Below are positions 49,520 through 57,632 of a stretch of DNA of 64,000 nucleotides, piece after piece (position 1 is the stretch's first letter; every line of letters starts with the position of its first letter). Origin of the DNA: Planctomycetota bacterium (GTDB lineage: Bacteria > Planctomycetota > SZUA-567 > H5-PLA8); NCBI GenBank assembly GCA_023150555.1, contig JAKLKQ010000024.1, positions 27,214 to 91,213 on the forward strand. The letters run 5' to 3'. The notes under the pieces are model-generated. The model was not told the DNA's origin, did no database searches, and was given only the letters and a program-made list of their open reading frames with translations. Made by a program: the position numbers and the translations under genes.

Positions 49520-50257
49520 GTGATCGGCGTACGCGGAATAGTCCTGGCGGGCGGAACGGGCTCGCGCCTGATGCCGCTCACCAAGGTCACCAACAAGCAC
49601 CTGCTGCCCGTCGGCGACCGGCCGATGATCCTGCATCCGGTCGGCAAGCTCGTCGAGGCCGGCATCGACGACATCATGATCATCACCGGCCCCGAACACA
49701 TGGGCGCTATCGTCAACCTGCTGGGCTCGGGCAAGGACTACAACTGCCGCTTCACGTACCGCGTGCAGGATGAGGCCGGCGGCATTGCGCAGGCGCTGGG
49801 CCTCTGCGCCGACTTCGTCGGCCGCGACCACTGCTGCGTGATCCTGGGCGACAACATCTTCACCTCGCCGCTGACGCCTTACGCGCAGCGCTTCGCCAAG
49901 CAGCGGTCGGGCGCGATGATCCTGCTGAAGAAGGTCCCCGATCCGGGCCGCTACGGCGTCGCGGAACTGAGCGCCGACGGTTCGAAGGTCGTCTCCATCG
50001 AGGAGAAGCCCAAAGAGCCCAAGACCGACTTGGCCGTGACGGGCATGTACTTCTACGACGCGCGGGTCTTCGACGTCGCCCGGACGCTGAAGCCCAGCAA
50101 GCGCGGGGAACTCGAGATCACCGACGTCAACAACGACTACATCAAGCGCGGCGAGATGGCCTGGGACGAACTGCCCGGCGACTGGACCGACGCCGGCACC
50201 TTCCCCAGCCTGTACCGCGCCAACGAGATCATGGCGGGGCAGGGAAAGAAGGACTGA
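49520..50257 (+). CDS. Glucose-1-phosphate nucleotidyltransferase (RfbA-like)
   Basis: A 245-residue sugar nucleotidyltransferase with the signature GIVLAGGTGSRLMPLT at the N-terminus, the NKHLLPVGDRPMILHPV stretch, and ILGDNIF near residue 110, which holds the metal-binding Asp. The C-terminal RGELEITDVNNDYIKRG and DWTDAGTF motifs are those of glucose-1-phosphate thymidylyltransferases. It would make dTDP-glucose from dTTP. It is a little short (typical RfbA is about 290 residues). GAGGAGG lies six bases before the GTG start. It is the first gene of a three-gene operon ending with the dTDP-glucose dehydratase, which supports the dTDP assignment. Confidence 0.88.
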   Translation: MIGVRGIVLAGGTGSRLMPLTKVTNKHLLPVGDRPMILHPVGKLVEAGIDDIMIITGPEHMGAIVNLLGSGKDYNCRFTYRVQDEAGGIAQALGLCADFVGRDHCCVILGDNIFTSPLTPYAQRFAKQRSGAMILLKKVPDPGRYGVAELSADGSKVVSIEEKPKEPKTDLAVTGMYFYDARVFDVARTLKPSKRGELEITDVNNDYIKRGEMAWDELPGDWTDAGTFPSLYRANEIMAGQGKKD

Positions 50258-50259
50258 GT

Positions 50260-51471
50260 ATGCCCGCGCGGGCCTTCCGCAACGCCGCCGCGATCCTGCC
50301 CGGCCGCGTCGTCGAAGACGCCGTAGTCGTCTGCGTGGACGGCCGCATAAAGGCGGTGGGCCCCGCGAAGGACGTCGCGATTCCCCGCGACGCCGAGACC
50401 ACCGACGCAGGCGGCGGCTACCTGGCGCCCGGCTACGTGGACCTGCACGTCCACGGCGGCGCCGGCCACGACTATATGGACGGCACGCCCGAAGCCGTGC
50501 GCGCGGCCAACCGCTGCCACGCCCGCCACGGCACGACGACCATCTTCCCCACCACGACCACCGGCAGCCCGAAGCAGATCGACGCGATGCTGCGCGCCTG
50601 CAAGGACGTCCGCGACGGCTGGAAAATCGCCGACGGCGCGCGCATTGGCGGCGCGCACTTCTACGGCCCCTACTTCGCCGAGGAGAAGGTCGGCTGCCAC
50701 GCCGCGAGCGGCCGGCGCGACCCGTCGCCCGACGAATACCGCCGTGCCTTCGGCCTCGGCATCGTGAAGATCGCCACCTGCGCGGCCGAACTGCCCGGCA
50801 TGGAGGCCTTCTACCGCGAGGCGCGCGAACGCGGGTACCTGGCGACCTGCGGACACTCGAATGCCTCGTGGAACGAGATGGCTCGAGCCTTCGCGGCCGG
50901 GATGCGCCACGTCGACCACTTCTGGTGCGCGATGAGTTCCGTGCCGTCGATCCGCGAACGCCTGGGCCCGCCGATGCAGGGCAGCATGGAACAGTTCGTG
51001 CTGGCCGAGCCGGAGATGAGCACCGAGGTCATCGCCGACGGGCAGCATTTGGCGCCCGAACTCCTGCGCTTCGCCTGGCGCATGAAGGGCGTCTCGAGAT
51101 TGTGCCTGGTCACCGACGCCAACCGCGCGGTGGACTTGCCGCCGGGCCAGTACCGCTTTGGGCCGCAGGAAGACGGTGAACTTTTCCGCAGCAACGGCAA
51201 AGTCGGCTATCAGGAAGGCAAAGGCCTGGCCAGCTCGGTCGTCGGCATGGACACGATGGTGCGCACGATGCACAGGCTGGCCGATATTCCACTCCACGAG
51301 GCCGTGCGCATGGGCAGCCTGACGCCCGCCGAACGCGCCGGCGTGGCGAAGGACGTGGGCTCGCTGGAAGCCGGCAAGTCCGCCGATGTGCTGGTGTTGG
51401 ATCGCGACCTGAAGGTGCGGCAGGTCTACATCGCGGGTGAACGCTTTACGCACACGGAGAACGCATCATGA
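50260..51471 (+). CDS. NagA-like amidohydrolase (N-acetylglucosamine-6-phosphate deacetylase family)
   Basis: A 403-residue metallo-amidohydrolase. It has the APGYVDLHVHGG metal motif near residue 66, the CGHSNAS stretch near residue 196, the HVDHFWCAM motif with metal histidines near residue 220, and LVTDAN near residue 290 with the catalytic Asp. In classical NagA the first metal is also held by a Glu in a HxEGPF motif. Here the matching stretch reads HFYGPYFAEEK, with Tyr in place of Glu. It is therefore a divergent member whose substrate may differ. It sits between the RfbA-like gene (two-base gap) and the RfbB gene (four-base overlap), so it may deacylate a nucleotide sugar or glycan intermediate. 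Confidence 0.85.
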   Translation: MPARAFRNAAAILPGRVVEDAVVVCVDGRIKAVGPAKDVAIPRDAETTDAGGGYLAPGYVDLHVHGGAGHDYMDGTPEAVRAANRCHARHGTTTIFPTTTTGSPKQIDAMLRACKDVRDGWKIADGARIGGAHFYGPYFAEEKVGCHAASGRRDPSPDEYRRAFGLGIVKIATCAAELPGMEAFYREARERGYLATCGHSNASWNEMARAFAAGMRHVDHFWCAMSSVPSIRERLGPPMQGSMEQFVLAEPEMSTEVIADGQHLAPELLRFAWRMKGVSRLCLVTDANRAVDLPPGQYRFGPQEDGELFRSNGKVGYQEGKGLASSVVGMDTMVRTMHRLADIPLHEAVRMGSLTPAERAGVAKDVGSLEAGKSADVLVLDRDLKVRQVYIAGERFTHTENAS

Positions 51472-52496
51472 AATTGCTCGTCACCGGCGGCGCGGGGTTC
51501 ATCGGCTCGAGTTTCGTGCGTCTGGCGCTGAAGGACGGCCACGCCGTGACCGTACTCGACGCGCTGACCTACTGCGGGAACCTCGCGAACCTCGATCCGG
51601 TGAAGAGCCACGCCAAGTACCGCTTCGTCAAGGGCGACGTGCGCGACGGGAAGCTGGCCGACGAATTGCTCGCGAACAAGGAGCACGGCGCGCCCTTCGA
51701 TTGCCTGGTCCACTTCGCCGCCGAGTCCCACGTCGACCGCAGCATCCTGGACGCCTCGCCCTTCATCTCGACGAACATCGCCGGCACGCAGGTGCTGCTC
51801 GACGCCGCGCGCCGCCACGTCGCCGCCGGCGGCAAGCTGCGCTACCTGCAAGTCTCGACCGACGAAGTCTACGGTTCGGCCGACGACGGCAAGCCCTTCA
51901 CCGAGTCCACGCCGATCAAGCCCAACAGCCCCTACGCCGCCAGCAAGGCCAGCGCGGATCTGCTGGTGCGCGCCTACCACCATACCTACAAGCTCGACAC
52001 GGTGATCACGCGCTGCAGCAACAACTACGGCCCGTACCAGTTCCCCGAGAAGCTGATCCCGCTCTTCACGACGAACCTCTTCGAAGGCCGCAAGGTCCCC
52101 GTCTACGGCGACGGGATGCAGGTGCGCGACTGGATCCACTGCGACGATCACAGCCGCGGCGTTCTGGCGGTGCTCGCGAAGGGCAAGAGCGGCGAGGTCT
52201 ACAACCTCGGCGGCGGCAATCCGATGCCGAACCTCGAGATCACCAAGCGTTTGATCAAGGCCACGGGGCGCGACGAGTCCTCCATCGAGTACGTGAAGGA
52301 CCGCCCCGGCCACGACCGCGTCTACCTGATTGACCACACGAAGGTCACGCGCGAACTGGGCTGGGAGCCGCAGGTGCCCTTCGGCGAAGGCCTGGCCGCG
52401 ACCGTGCAATGGTACCGCGACAACGAGGCGTGGTGGCGCGCGATCAAGTCCGGCGAGTACCTGAAGTACTACGAGCAGCAGTACGTGAAACGTTAA
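51468..52496 (+). CDS. rfbB: dTDP-glucose 4,6-dehydratase
   Basis: A 342-residue short-chain dehydrogenase-fold enzyme that converts dTDP-glucose to dTDP-4-keto-6-deoxyglucose with bound NAD. It has VTGGAGFIGSSFVRLAL at the N-terminus, HFAAESHVDRSI near residue 80, the STDEVYGS strand near residue 127 (catalytic Thr-Asp-Glu), the catalytic SPYAASKAS Tyr-Lys pair near residue 158, and RCSNNYGPYQFPEKLIPL near residue 183. The family length is matched. Its start overlaps the NagA-like stop (ATGA). The product leads to rhamnose or other 6-deoxysugars on the cell surface. Confidence 0.95.
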   Translation: MKLLVTGGAGFIGSSFVRLALKDGHAVTVLDALTYCGNLANLDPVKSHAKYRFVKGDVRDGKLADELLANKEHGAPFDCLVHFAAESHVDRSILDASPFISTNIAGTQVLLDAARRHVAAGGKLRYLQVSTDEVYGSADDGKPFTESTPIKPNSPYAASKASADLLVRAYHHTYKLDTVITRCSNNYGPYQFPEKLIPLFTTNLFEGRKVPVYGDGMQVRDWIHCDDHSRGVLAVLAKGKSGEVYNLGGGNPMPNLEITKRLIKATGRDESSIEYVKDRPGHDRVYLIDHTKVTRELGWEPQVPFGEGLAATVQWYRDNEAWWRAIKSGEYLKYYEQQYVKR

Positions 52497-52500
52497 GAAA

Positions 52501-52528
52501 GCTGCCAGCTATCGGCGATCAGCTTTCA
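52501..52528. repeat. Degenerate heptad repeat (GCNNTCA units)
   Basis: Four seven-base units (GCTGCCA, GCTATCG, GCGATCA, GCTTTCA) start four bases after the stop codon of rfbB. They match the consensus of the GCTATCA repeat at 136-170. It is probably the same kind of dispersed intergenic repeat. Confidence 0.55.
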
Positions 52529-52548
52529 ACAAAATCATCAAAATAGAT

Positions 52549-52825
52549 GCGCGCGAGGCGCGCGGCCAACAGAGCGCCGTAGGCGCGAAAGATAGTAGCC
52601 CAGGGCTAGGTTCGCGAAGCGAACCGCCGCCCTGGGATTGGGACGCATAATTGCGTCGCGGCACGGCACACGCTTGCGTGTGCCGATTTCGTTTCGATTC
52701 GAATCGAAATCCCGATCGGTTCAGATCGGGTGCCGCGACGGAACTCAAGGTGATTCTCAATTCCTGGGGCTGCGTGCAGCTTCGTTGCACTTACCCCAGG
52801 CAATTGTCTTTCGCGCCTTTGGCGC
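52549..52825. repeat. Array of perfect inverted repeats, possible structured RNA or REP-like element
   Basis: At least nine inverted repeats are packed here: GCGCGC/GCGCGC (52549-52563), GCGCC/GGCGC (52574-52586), CCCAGGGC/GCCCTGGG (52599-52636) enclosing GGTTCGC/GCGAACC (52609-52625), and CGTCGCGGCAC/GTGCCGCGACG (52654-52740). The last of these encloses CGGCACACGC/GCGTGTGCCG (52664-52685), TTTCGATTC/GAATCGAAA (52692-52709) and CCCGATC/GATCGGG (52711-52730). CCTGGGG/CCCCAGG (52763-52800) and GCGCC/GGCGC (52813-52825) follow. The large one forms a multi-branch fold. Similar clusters are common between genes in planctomycetes. Confidence 0.75.
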
Positions 52826-52921
52826 TCTACTTCATTTCTCCCCCGCCCTGTTTCCCCGTTCGGTGTAAAGTGTAATGTGTCCGCGCCAAGCCCACCGCGC
52901 CCTTTGCATCGAGAGGACGGG

Positions 52922-55090
52922 ATGCCCCGGATGCTCGCCGCCACGCTGCTGTTAGCGCTCTGCGCCTGCCTCTTCCTCGCCGCGGAGCCGCACGCTGCGG
53001 AGAAACCCAAGGCCTGGTCGCTGGGCACGATCAAGCTCCCCGACCCGCCGCAGCACCCGCTGCTGGCCGCCACGCCGGAGGAGTTGGCCCGCGTCCGCGC
53101 CGCCTACAAGAGCGACAAGCCCGAACGCAAGCCCGTCGCCGCGTGGGTCGAGAAGGCCGGCAAGGCGATGGCGGCCAAGCTCGAGTTCCCGCCGCGCGGA
53201 GGGCAGCACAACCAGTGGTACCAGTGCGAGAAGTGCCAGATGGGCCTCGTCGCCGCCGAGGCCGGCCACCAGTGCCCGAAATGCAAGAAGGTCTACACGG
53301 GCGCGCCCTACGACGACGTGATCTTCGCCAAGGAGCACGGCCGCAACCTCAGCCGCGCGCTTGCCTGCGCCTGGGCCTACGCGATCACGGAAGACGCGAA
53401 GTACGCGAAGTACGCGAAGGACGCGGCCGCGGTGCTGCTGGGCTACGCCGAGCGCTACGAGAAGTACCCGTACCACGACAACGCCTGCCGAACCGGCGAG
53501 AAGGCCAGCGCGAGCGGCGGGCACCTGAGCGAACAGACGCTGGGCGAGGCCAGCGACATGGCGCGCTACATCGCGCCGGCCTACGACCTCGTGTGGCCCG
53601 CATTGAGCGACGCCGAACGAAAGCAGATCCGCGACGGCTTGATCGTGCCGATGCTCAAGAACATCGACAATCACAAGGCCGGCAAGAGCAACTGGCAGAC
53701 CTGGCACAACGCCGCGATGCTCACCGGCGGCATAGCCCTGGATGAAGTGAGCTGGGTGAAGAAGGCCCTGACGCAGGGCGGCAACGGGTTCGACTCGCAG
53801 ATGCAGGAGTCCGTCACGGCCGACGGGATGTGGTACGAGAACAGCTGGGGCTACCACTTCTACACGCTCAGCGCGCTGGTCGAGATCGCCGAAGGCGCGC
53901 GGCGCATCGGCCTCGACGTCTGGAGCCACTCGAACTTCAAGAAGATGTTCACGCTGCCCGCACAATACGCGATGGCCGACGGCAGCCTGCCGCGCTTCGG
54001 CGACGATGTGAACTCGTCGGCTCGCGGCGACAGCCGCATGGAGGCCGCCTACCGCGCCTACCAGGATCCCGCGATCCTGGCGCTGCTTTCGCCTGAGCCC
54101 AGTTGGGACAGCGTGCTGCAAGGGCGCGACGTCAACGCGAAGGCGCCGGACGTGGTACTGGCCAGCGGCATCTTTCCTTTCGCTGGCCACGCGATCCTGC
54201 GCGGTGGCGAACCCGCGGGCCTCACCGCGGCCTTCACCTTCGGGCCATTCGGTGGTTTCCATGGGCACTTCGACAAACTCAGCTTCGTCAGCGCTGCCTT
54301 CAACGAGGAACTCGGGTACGACCCCGGCCGCGCCAAGAGCCAGGCCTACCGCCTGCCCATCCACGCCAACTGGTACCGCGCGACGCTGGCTCACAACACG
54401 GTGGTGGTGGATCGCCAGTCGCAGGAGGGCGCCGAGGGCGAGTTCCTCGGCGACACCACCGGCAAAGACGCCTACGCACAAATCGCAGGCGCGCGCTGCA
54501 CCAAGGCATATAAAGGCGTCGCGCACACGCGCTGGCTGGCGGCCGCGCCCACGTACCTGCTCGTCTTCGACGATCTGGAGAGCAAGGACGAGCACGCCTA
54601 CGATTGGTGGTACCACAATCGCGGCACGGTGGCCGTCTGCGAGGCCGCCACGAGGGACGGCGGCTACGAGAAGGGCTACGCCGGCACGGAGTACGTCCAG
54701 CGCGAGAAGTCCGGCTCGTCCGACGACCTGCTGCGCGTGCGCTTCGATGGCCCCAAGGTCACCAACCACCTGACGATGAACGCCGAGAAGAGCACGGGCG
54801 TGATCGTCGGCGACGGCGTGGGAACGTCGGTCGAAGACCGCGTGCCGCTGGCCGTCGTGCGGCGCAGCGGCAAGACGGCGCGCTTCGCGGCGGTGCTCGA
54901 GCCGGTCAAGACCGGCGAGACGCCCGCCGTGACGGACGTCTCGTGGAAAGAAGAGGGCGAAACATTTGTTGTGACGGTGAAGCGCGGGACTTCGACCGAC
55001 CGCTACATCATTCCGCGTCCGGCCAAGGCCGACGGCAAGGCGGTGGTCCGCGTCGAGGTCGACGGCAAGCAGGTCCAGCCAGAGAAGTAG
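52922..55090 (+). CDS. Exported heparinase II/III- or alginate lyase-type polysaccharide lyase
   Basis: A 722-residue exported protein with a signal peptide (LLLALCACLFLAAEPHAA). Residues about 40-380 form an alpha-helical toroid (AYDLVWPALSDAERKQI, NWQTWHNAAML, SWGYHFYTLSALVEIAEGA). The C-terminal beta-sheet part has FGPFGGFHGHFDKLSF near residue 447, LAHNTVVVD near residue 490 and DWWYHNRG near residue 566. These carry the His and Tyr residues seen in heparinase II/III-like lyases, which break uronic-acid polysaccharides by elimination. An inserted zinc ribbon (CEKC...CPKC) lies near residue 105. The ATG at 52922 gives a normal signal peptide; a GTG at 52877 is less likely. It stands alone after the dTDP-sugar operon. 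Confidence 0.85.
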   Translation: MPRMLAATLLLALCACLFLAAEPHAAEKPKAWSLGTIKLPDPPQHPLLAATPEELARVRAAYKSDKPERKPVAAWVEKAGKAMAAKLEFPPRGGQHNQWYQCEKCQMGLVAAEAGHQCPKCKKVYTGAPYDDVIFAKEHGRNLSRALACAWAYAITEDAKYAKYAKDAAAVLLGYAERYEKYPYHDNACRTGEKASASGGHLSEQTLGEASDMARYIAPAYDLVWPALSDAERKQIRDGLIVPMLKNIDNHKAGKSNWQTWHNAAMLTGGIALDEVSWVKKALTQGGNGFDSQMQESVTADGMWYENSWGYHFYTLSALVEIAEGARRIGLDVWSHSNFKKMFTLPAQYAMADGSLPRFGDDVNSSARGDSRMEAAYRAYQDPAILALLSPEPSWDSVLQGRDVNAKAPDVVLASGIFPFAGHAILRGGEPAGLTAAFTFGPFGGFHGHFDKLSFVSAAFNEELGYDPGRAKSQAYRLPIHANWYRATLAHNTVVVDRQSQEGAEGEFLGDTTGKDAYAQIAGARCTKAYKGVAHTRWLAAAPTYLLVFDDLESKDEHAYDWWYHNRGTVAVCEAATRDGGYEKGYAGTEYVQREKSGSSDDLLRVRFDGPKVTNHLTMNAEKSTGVIVGDGVGTSVEDRVPLAVVRRSGKTARFAAVLEPVKTGETPAVTDVSWKEEGETFVVTVKRGTSTDRYIIPRPAKADGKAVVRVEVDGKQVQPEK

Positions 55091-55093
55091 TCG

Positions 55094-56215
55094 CTAAGCC
55101 AGCATCTGCTTCAGGTCTTCGAGCAGATCGTCCGCGTGCTCGATGCCGACGCTGATGCGCAGCAGGTCGTCGGGCGTGCGCGTGCCGGGGCCTTCGCTGG
55201 ACGCGCGGTGCTCGATCAGGCTCTCCACGCCGCCCAGGCTCGTCGCGCGAACGAAGACCTTCGCCTTCGCCACGGCGGCCAGCGCGCCGTCACGCCCGCC
55301 TTTCACCTGCGCGGAAACCATCCCGCCAAAGCCGCCGGACATCTGGCGCTGCGCGATCGCGTGGCCGGGGTGGTTTTCGAGCCCCGGATAATGCACCGCC
55401 GAGATGGCGCGGTGGCTTTCCAGGTACTGCGCGACGCGCGCGGCGTTCGCGCAGTGTTCTCGCATGCGCAGCGGCAGGGTGCGCAGCCCGCGCAGCAGCA
55501 GCCAGCAGTCGAAGGGCGACGGCACGCCTCCGCCCAAGCCCTGGATCATGCGCACCTTCTGAGCGAATGCATCGTTGGCCTTGAAGATCGCGGCGCCGCC
55601 CAGCGCATCGCTGTGCCCGTTGAGGTACTTCGTCGTGGCGTAGACCACCGCGTCGGCGCCGAGGTCCAGCGGGCGCTGCAAGACCGGCGTGGCGAAGGTA
55701 TTGTCGACGGCCAGGCGCGCGCCGCCTTTGTGCGCGATCTCGGCCAGCGCAGCGAGGTCGGTGATCTTCAGGAACGGGTTGCTGGGCGACTCCACGAAGA
55801 CCAGCTTCGTCTGCGGCGTCAGCGCGGCCTTCACGCGCGCGGGATCGGTCGCGTCGACAAACGTCAGCTTCACGCCCCACGGTTCGAGCAGCGCACGCAG
55901 CGACTTGGCCGTGCCGAAGTACAGGTCCTCGCCCAGCACCGCGTGCGTGCCGGGCTCGAGCGCGTGGAAGAGCGCCACGATGGCGGCGGTACCCGAGGAG
56001 AACGCGACGGACTCCTGCCCGCCGTCGAGGTTCATCAGGCAGAGTTCCAACGCGTCGCGGTTGGGGTTGTGCATGCGCGTGTAGACGTAGCCGCGCGCGT
56101 AACCGCCGTCTTCGCTGCGTTCAAAGGTCGTCGAGAGATGCAGCGGCGGCGCGACCGAACCCGTGGCCGGATCGGGCCCGCCGCCGTTGTGGACCAAGCG
56201 CGTCTGGATGTGCAT
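55094..56215 (-). CDS. Cys/Met metabolism PLP-dependent enzyme (cystathionine gamma-synthase/lyase type)
   Basis: A 373-residue PLP enzyme of the trans-sulfuration family. It has SVAPPLHLSTTFE near residue 20 and YTRMHNPNRDALE near residue 45. SSGTAAIVAL near residue 73 binds the phosphate, VFVESPSNPFLKITD near residue 138 and AVDNTFATP near residue 169 follow, and the PLP-binding lysine is in YATTKYLNGHSD near residue 195. These enzymes join or split cystathionine, or work on homocysteine or methionine; the exact reaction needs comparison of active-site residues. It follows folC by 25 bases in the kdsA-folC operon. Confidence 0.9.
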   Translation of the reverse strand: MHIQTRLVHNGGGPDPATGSVAPPLHLSTTFERSEDGGYARGYVYTRMHNPNRDALELCLMNLDGGQESVAFSSGTAAIVALFHALEPGTHAVLGEDLYFGTAKSLRALLEPWGVKLTFVDATDPARVKAALTPQTKLVFVESPSNPFLKITDLAALAEIAHKGGARLAVDNTFATPVLQRPLDLGADAVVYATTKYLNGHSDALGGAAIFKANDAFAQKVRMIQGLGGGVPSPFDCWLLLRGLRTLPLRMREHCANAARVAQYLESHRAISAVHYPGLENHPGHAIAQRQMSGGFGGMVSAQVKGGRDGALAAVAKAKVFVRATSLGGVESLIEHRASSEGPGTRTPDDLLRISVGIEHADDLLEDLKQMLA

Positions 56216-56240
56216 GCGGGCCTCGCTTCCGTGAAAATGA

Positions 56241-57614
56241 TTACTTACCTTTTGCCAGCAGGTCCTTCAGCGCGCCGACGAGGTACAGCGAACCCGCGCA
56301 GAGCACCACGCCGTTCTCCCCCGCCCTACGCTTCGCTTCGGCAAGTGCCGCGGCAAGGTCGCGGTTCACCGTAGCGCCTTCCGCGCCGCCGGCGGCCTTC
56401 CACTGGGTGGCCAGTTCGGCGGGCTCGACGCCGCGCGGGTTGCCCGAATGGGTGAAGACCGCGCCGTCCACGCCCTTCGCCATGATCTTGAGGATCGCTG
56501 GCACGTCCTTGTCCTTGGCGCAGGCGAAGAGCGCCACGTGGGGCGCGGCATCCGGCAGCAGCGCGCGCAGCTCCTTCAGAACTTTCTCGATCGAGTCGTC
56601 GTTGTGCGCGCCGTCGAGGATCACGAGCGGCTCACCGGGCGCGCGCGGAAGCTCTTCCAGCCGCCCGGGCCAGTCGACCTCGCGCGAGCCCTTCGCCACC
56701 GCGCGTTCGGGCAGCGCGCTGCCGCGCAGGCGTTTGTACGCGATCTGCGCCAGGCGCACGGCCACGGCCCAGTTCTCGGCCTGGAAAGCGCCTGGCAGGC
56801 CCAGTTCGCCCATGGCGGCATCGTGCCCGTCGAGGAAGACCAGCGTCGCCTCGGTGCGCGGGAGCGACTTTCCGTGCGGCGGATCGAGGGGCGCGAGTTC
56901 CATGCGCGTGCCCTTGCCGATGAACTCCAGCGGTGCGCCGGCTTTCCGCGCAACGGCCTCGATCGCGGCGGCGGCCTCGGGATGCTGCGGCGCGCTGACC
57001 GCGTGGACCTTGGGCTTGAGAATCCCGGCCTTCTCGCGTGCGATCAGGGTCAGCGTGTCGCCCAGGATCGCCATGTGGTCCCGGCTGATGCGCGTCAGGC
57101 CGCAGGCCGCGGGTTCGACGATGTTCGTCGCGTCCAGGCGTCCGCCCAGGCCGACCTCGACGACGGCGACGTTCACGCGCTGCTCAGCGAAGTGCATGAA
57201 CGCCAGGTGCGTCAGGGCCTCGAAGTAGGTCGGGCGGCGCGTACCTTCGGGCAGCGCGCGCATGACCTCCAGGTGCGGCCTGCAGGCCTCGAGCAGACGC
57301 GCGAAGTCCGCCTCGGGAATGGGCGCGCCGTCGACGCGGATGCGTTCGCGCAGGTCGCGCAGGTGCGGCGAGGTGTACAGGCCGACCTTCAGGCCCGCGG
57401 CGCGCAGGATCGAAGCGGCGAAGGCGCAGCAGCTGCCTTTGCCTTTCGTTCCGGCAACGTGGACCGACGGGAAGGCCCGCTGGGGATCGCCCAGGCGCGC
57501 GGCCAGTTCGAGGATGCGCGAGAGGTCGAAGGCGGCGCGTTCGTCGCGGCCGGGCATGCCGCGCTCGTAGTTGACGAATCCGTCGAGGTAGGAGATCGCT
57601 TCGGCGTAGGTCAT
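56241..57614 (-). CDS. folC: Bifunctional folylpolyglutamate synthase / dihydrofolate synthase
   Basis: A 457-residue Mur-ligase-fold enzyme. The P-loop VHVAGTKGKGSCCAFA is near residue 50, followed by GLYTSPHLRDLRERIRVDG. VVEVGLGGRLDATNIV near residue 150 and the GITRISRDHMAILGDT stretch, with a catalytic His, follow. ILDGAHNDDSIEKVL near residue 333 is the second-domain motif. It adds glutamate to folates (and to dihydropteroate). Length fits the family. It lies 18 bases after kdsA and 25 before the trans-sulfuration gene; these three are probably one transcript. Confidence 0.93.
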   Translation of the reverse strand: MTYAEAISYLDGFVNYERGMPGRDERAAFDLSRILELAARLGDPQRAFPSVHVAGTKGKGSCCAFAASILRAAGLKVGLYTSPHLRDLRERIRVDGAPIPEADFARLLEACRPHLEVMRALPEGTRRPTYFEALTHLAFMHFAEQRVNVAVVEVGLGGRLDATNIVEPAACGLTRISRDHMAILGDTLTLIAREKAGILKPKVHAVSAPQHPEAAAAIEAVARKAGAPLEFIGKGTRMELAPLDPPHGKSLPRTEATLVFLDGHDAAMGELGLPGAFQAENWAVAVRLAQIAYKRLRGSALPERAVAKGSREVDWPGRLEELPRAPGEPLVILDGAHNDDSIEKVLKELRALLPDAAPHVALFACAKDKDVPAILKIMAKGVDGAVFTHSGNPRGVEPAELATQWKAAGGAEGATVNRDLAAALAEAKRRAGENGVVLCAGSLYLVGALKDLLAKGK

Positions 57615-57632
57615 GCGGCGTGCTCGCCTGCC

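Larger units (their letters stand above)
52497..52921. other. Intergenic region made mostly of stem-loops
   Basis: No gene is supported in this 425-base gap. It opens with a heptad repeat and continues with a nested array of perfect inverted repeats up to about 52830 (described separately). The last about 90 bases carry the leader of the lyase gene. Confidence 0.7.

Noticed and set aside
52509..52790. Minus-strand 93-codon frame in the stem-loop array
   Set aside because: Every part of it coincides with inverted repeats; its peptide is like those produced by such elements in other genomes.
52952..54769. Long minus-strand frame opposite the lyase gene
   Set aside because: It is a mirror of lyase codons with no start signal or domain.
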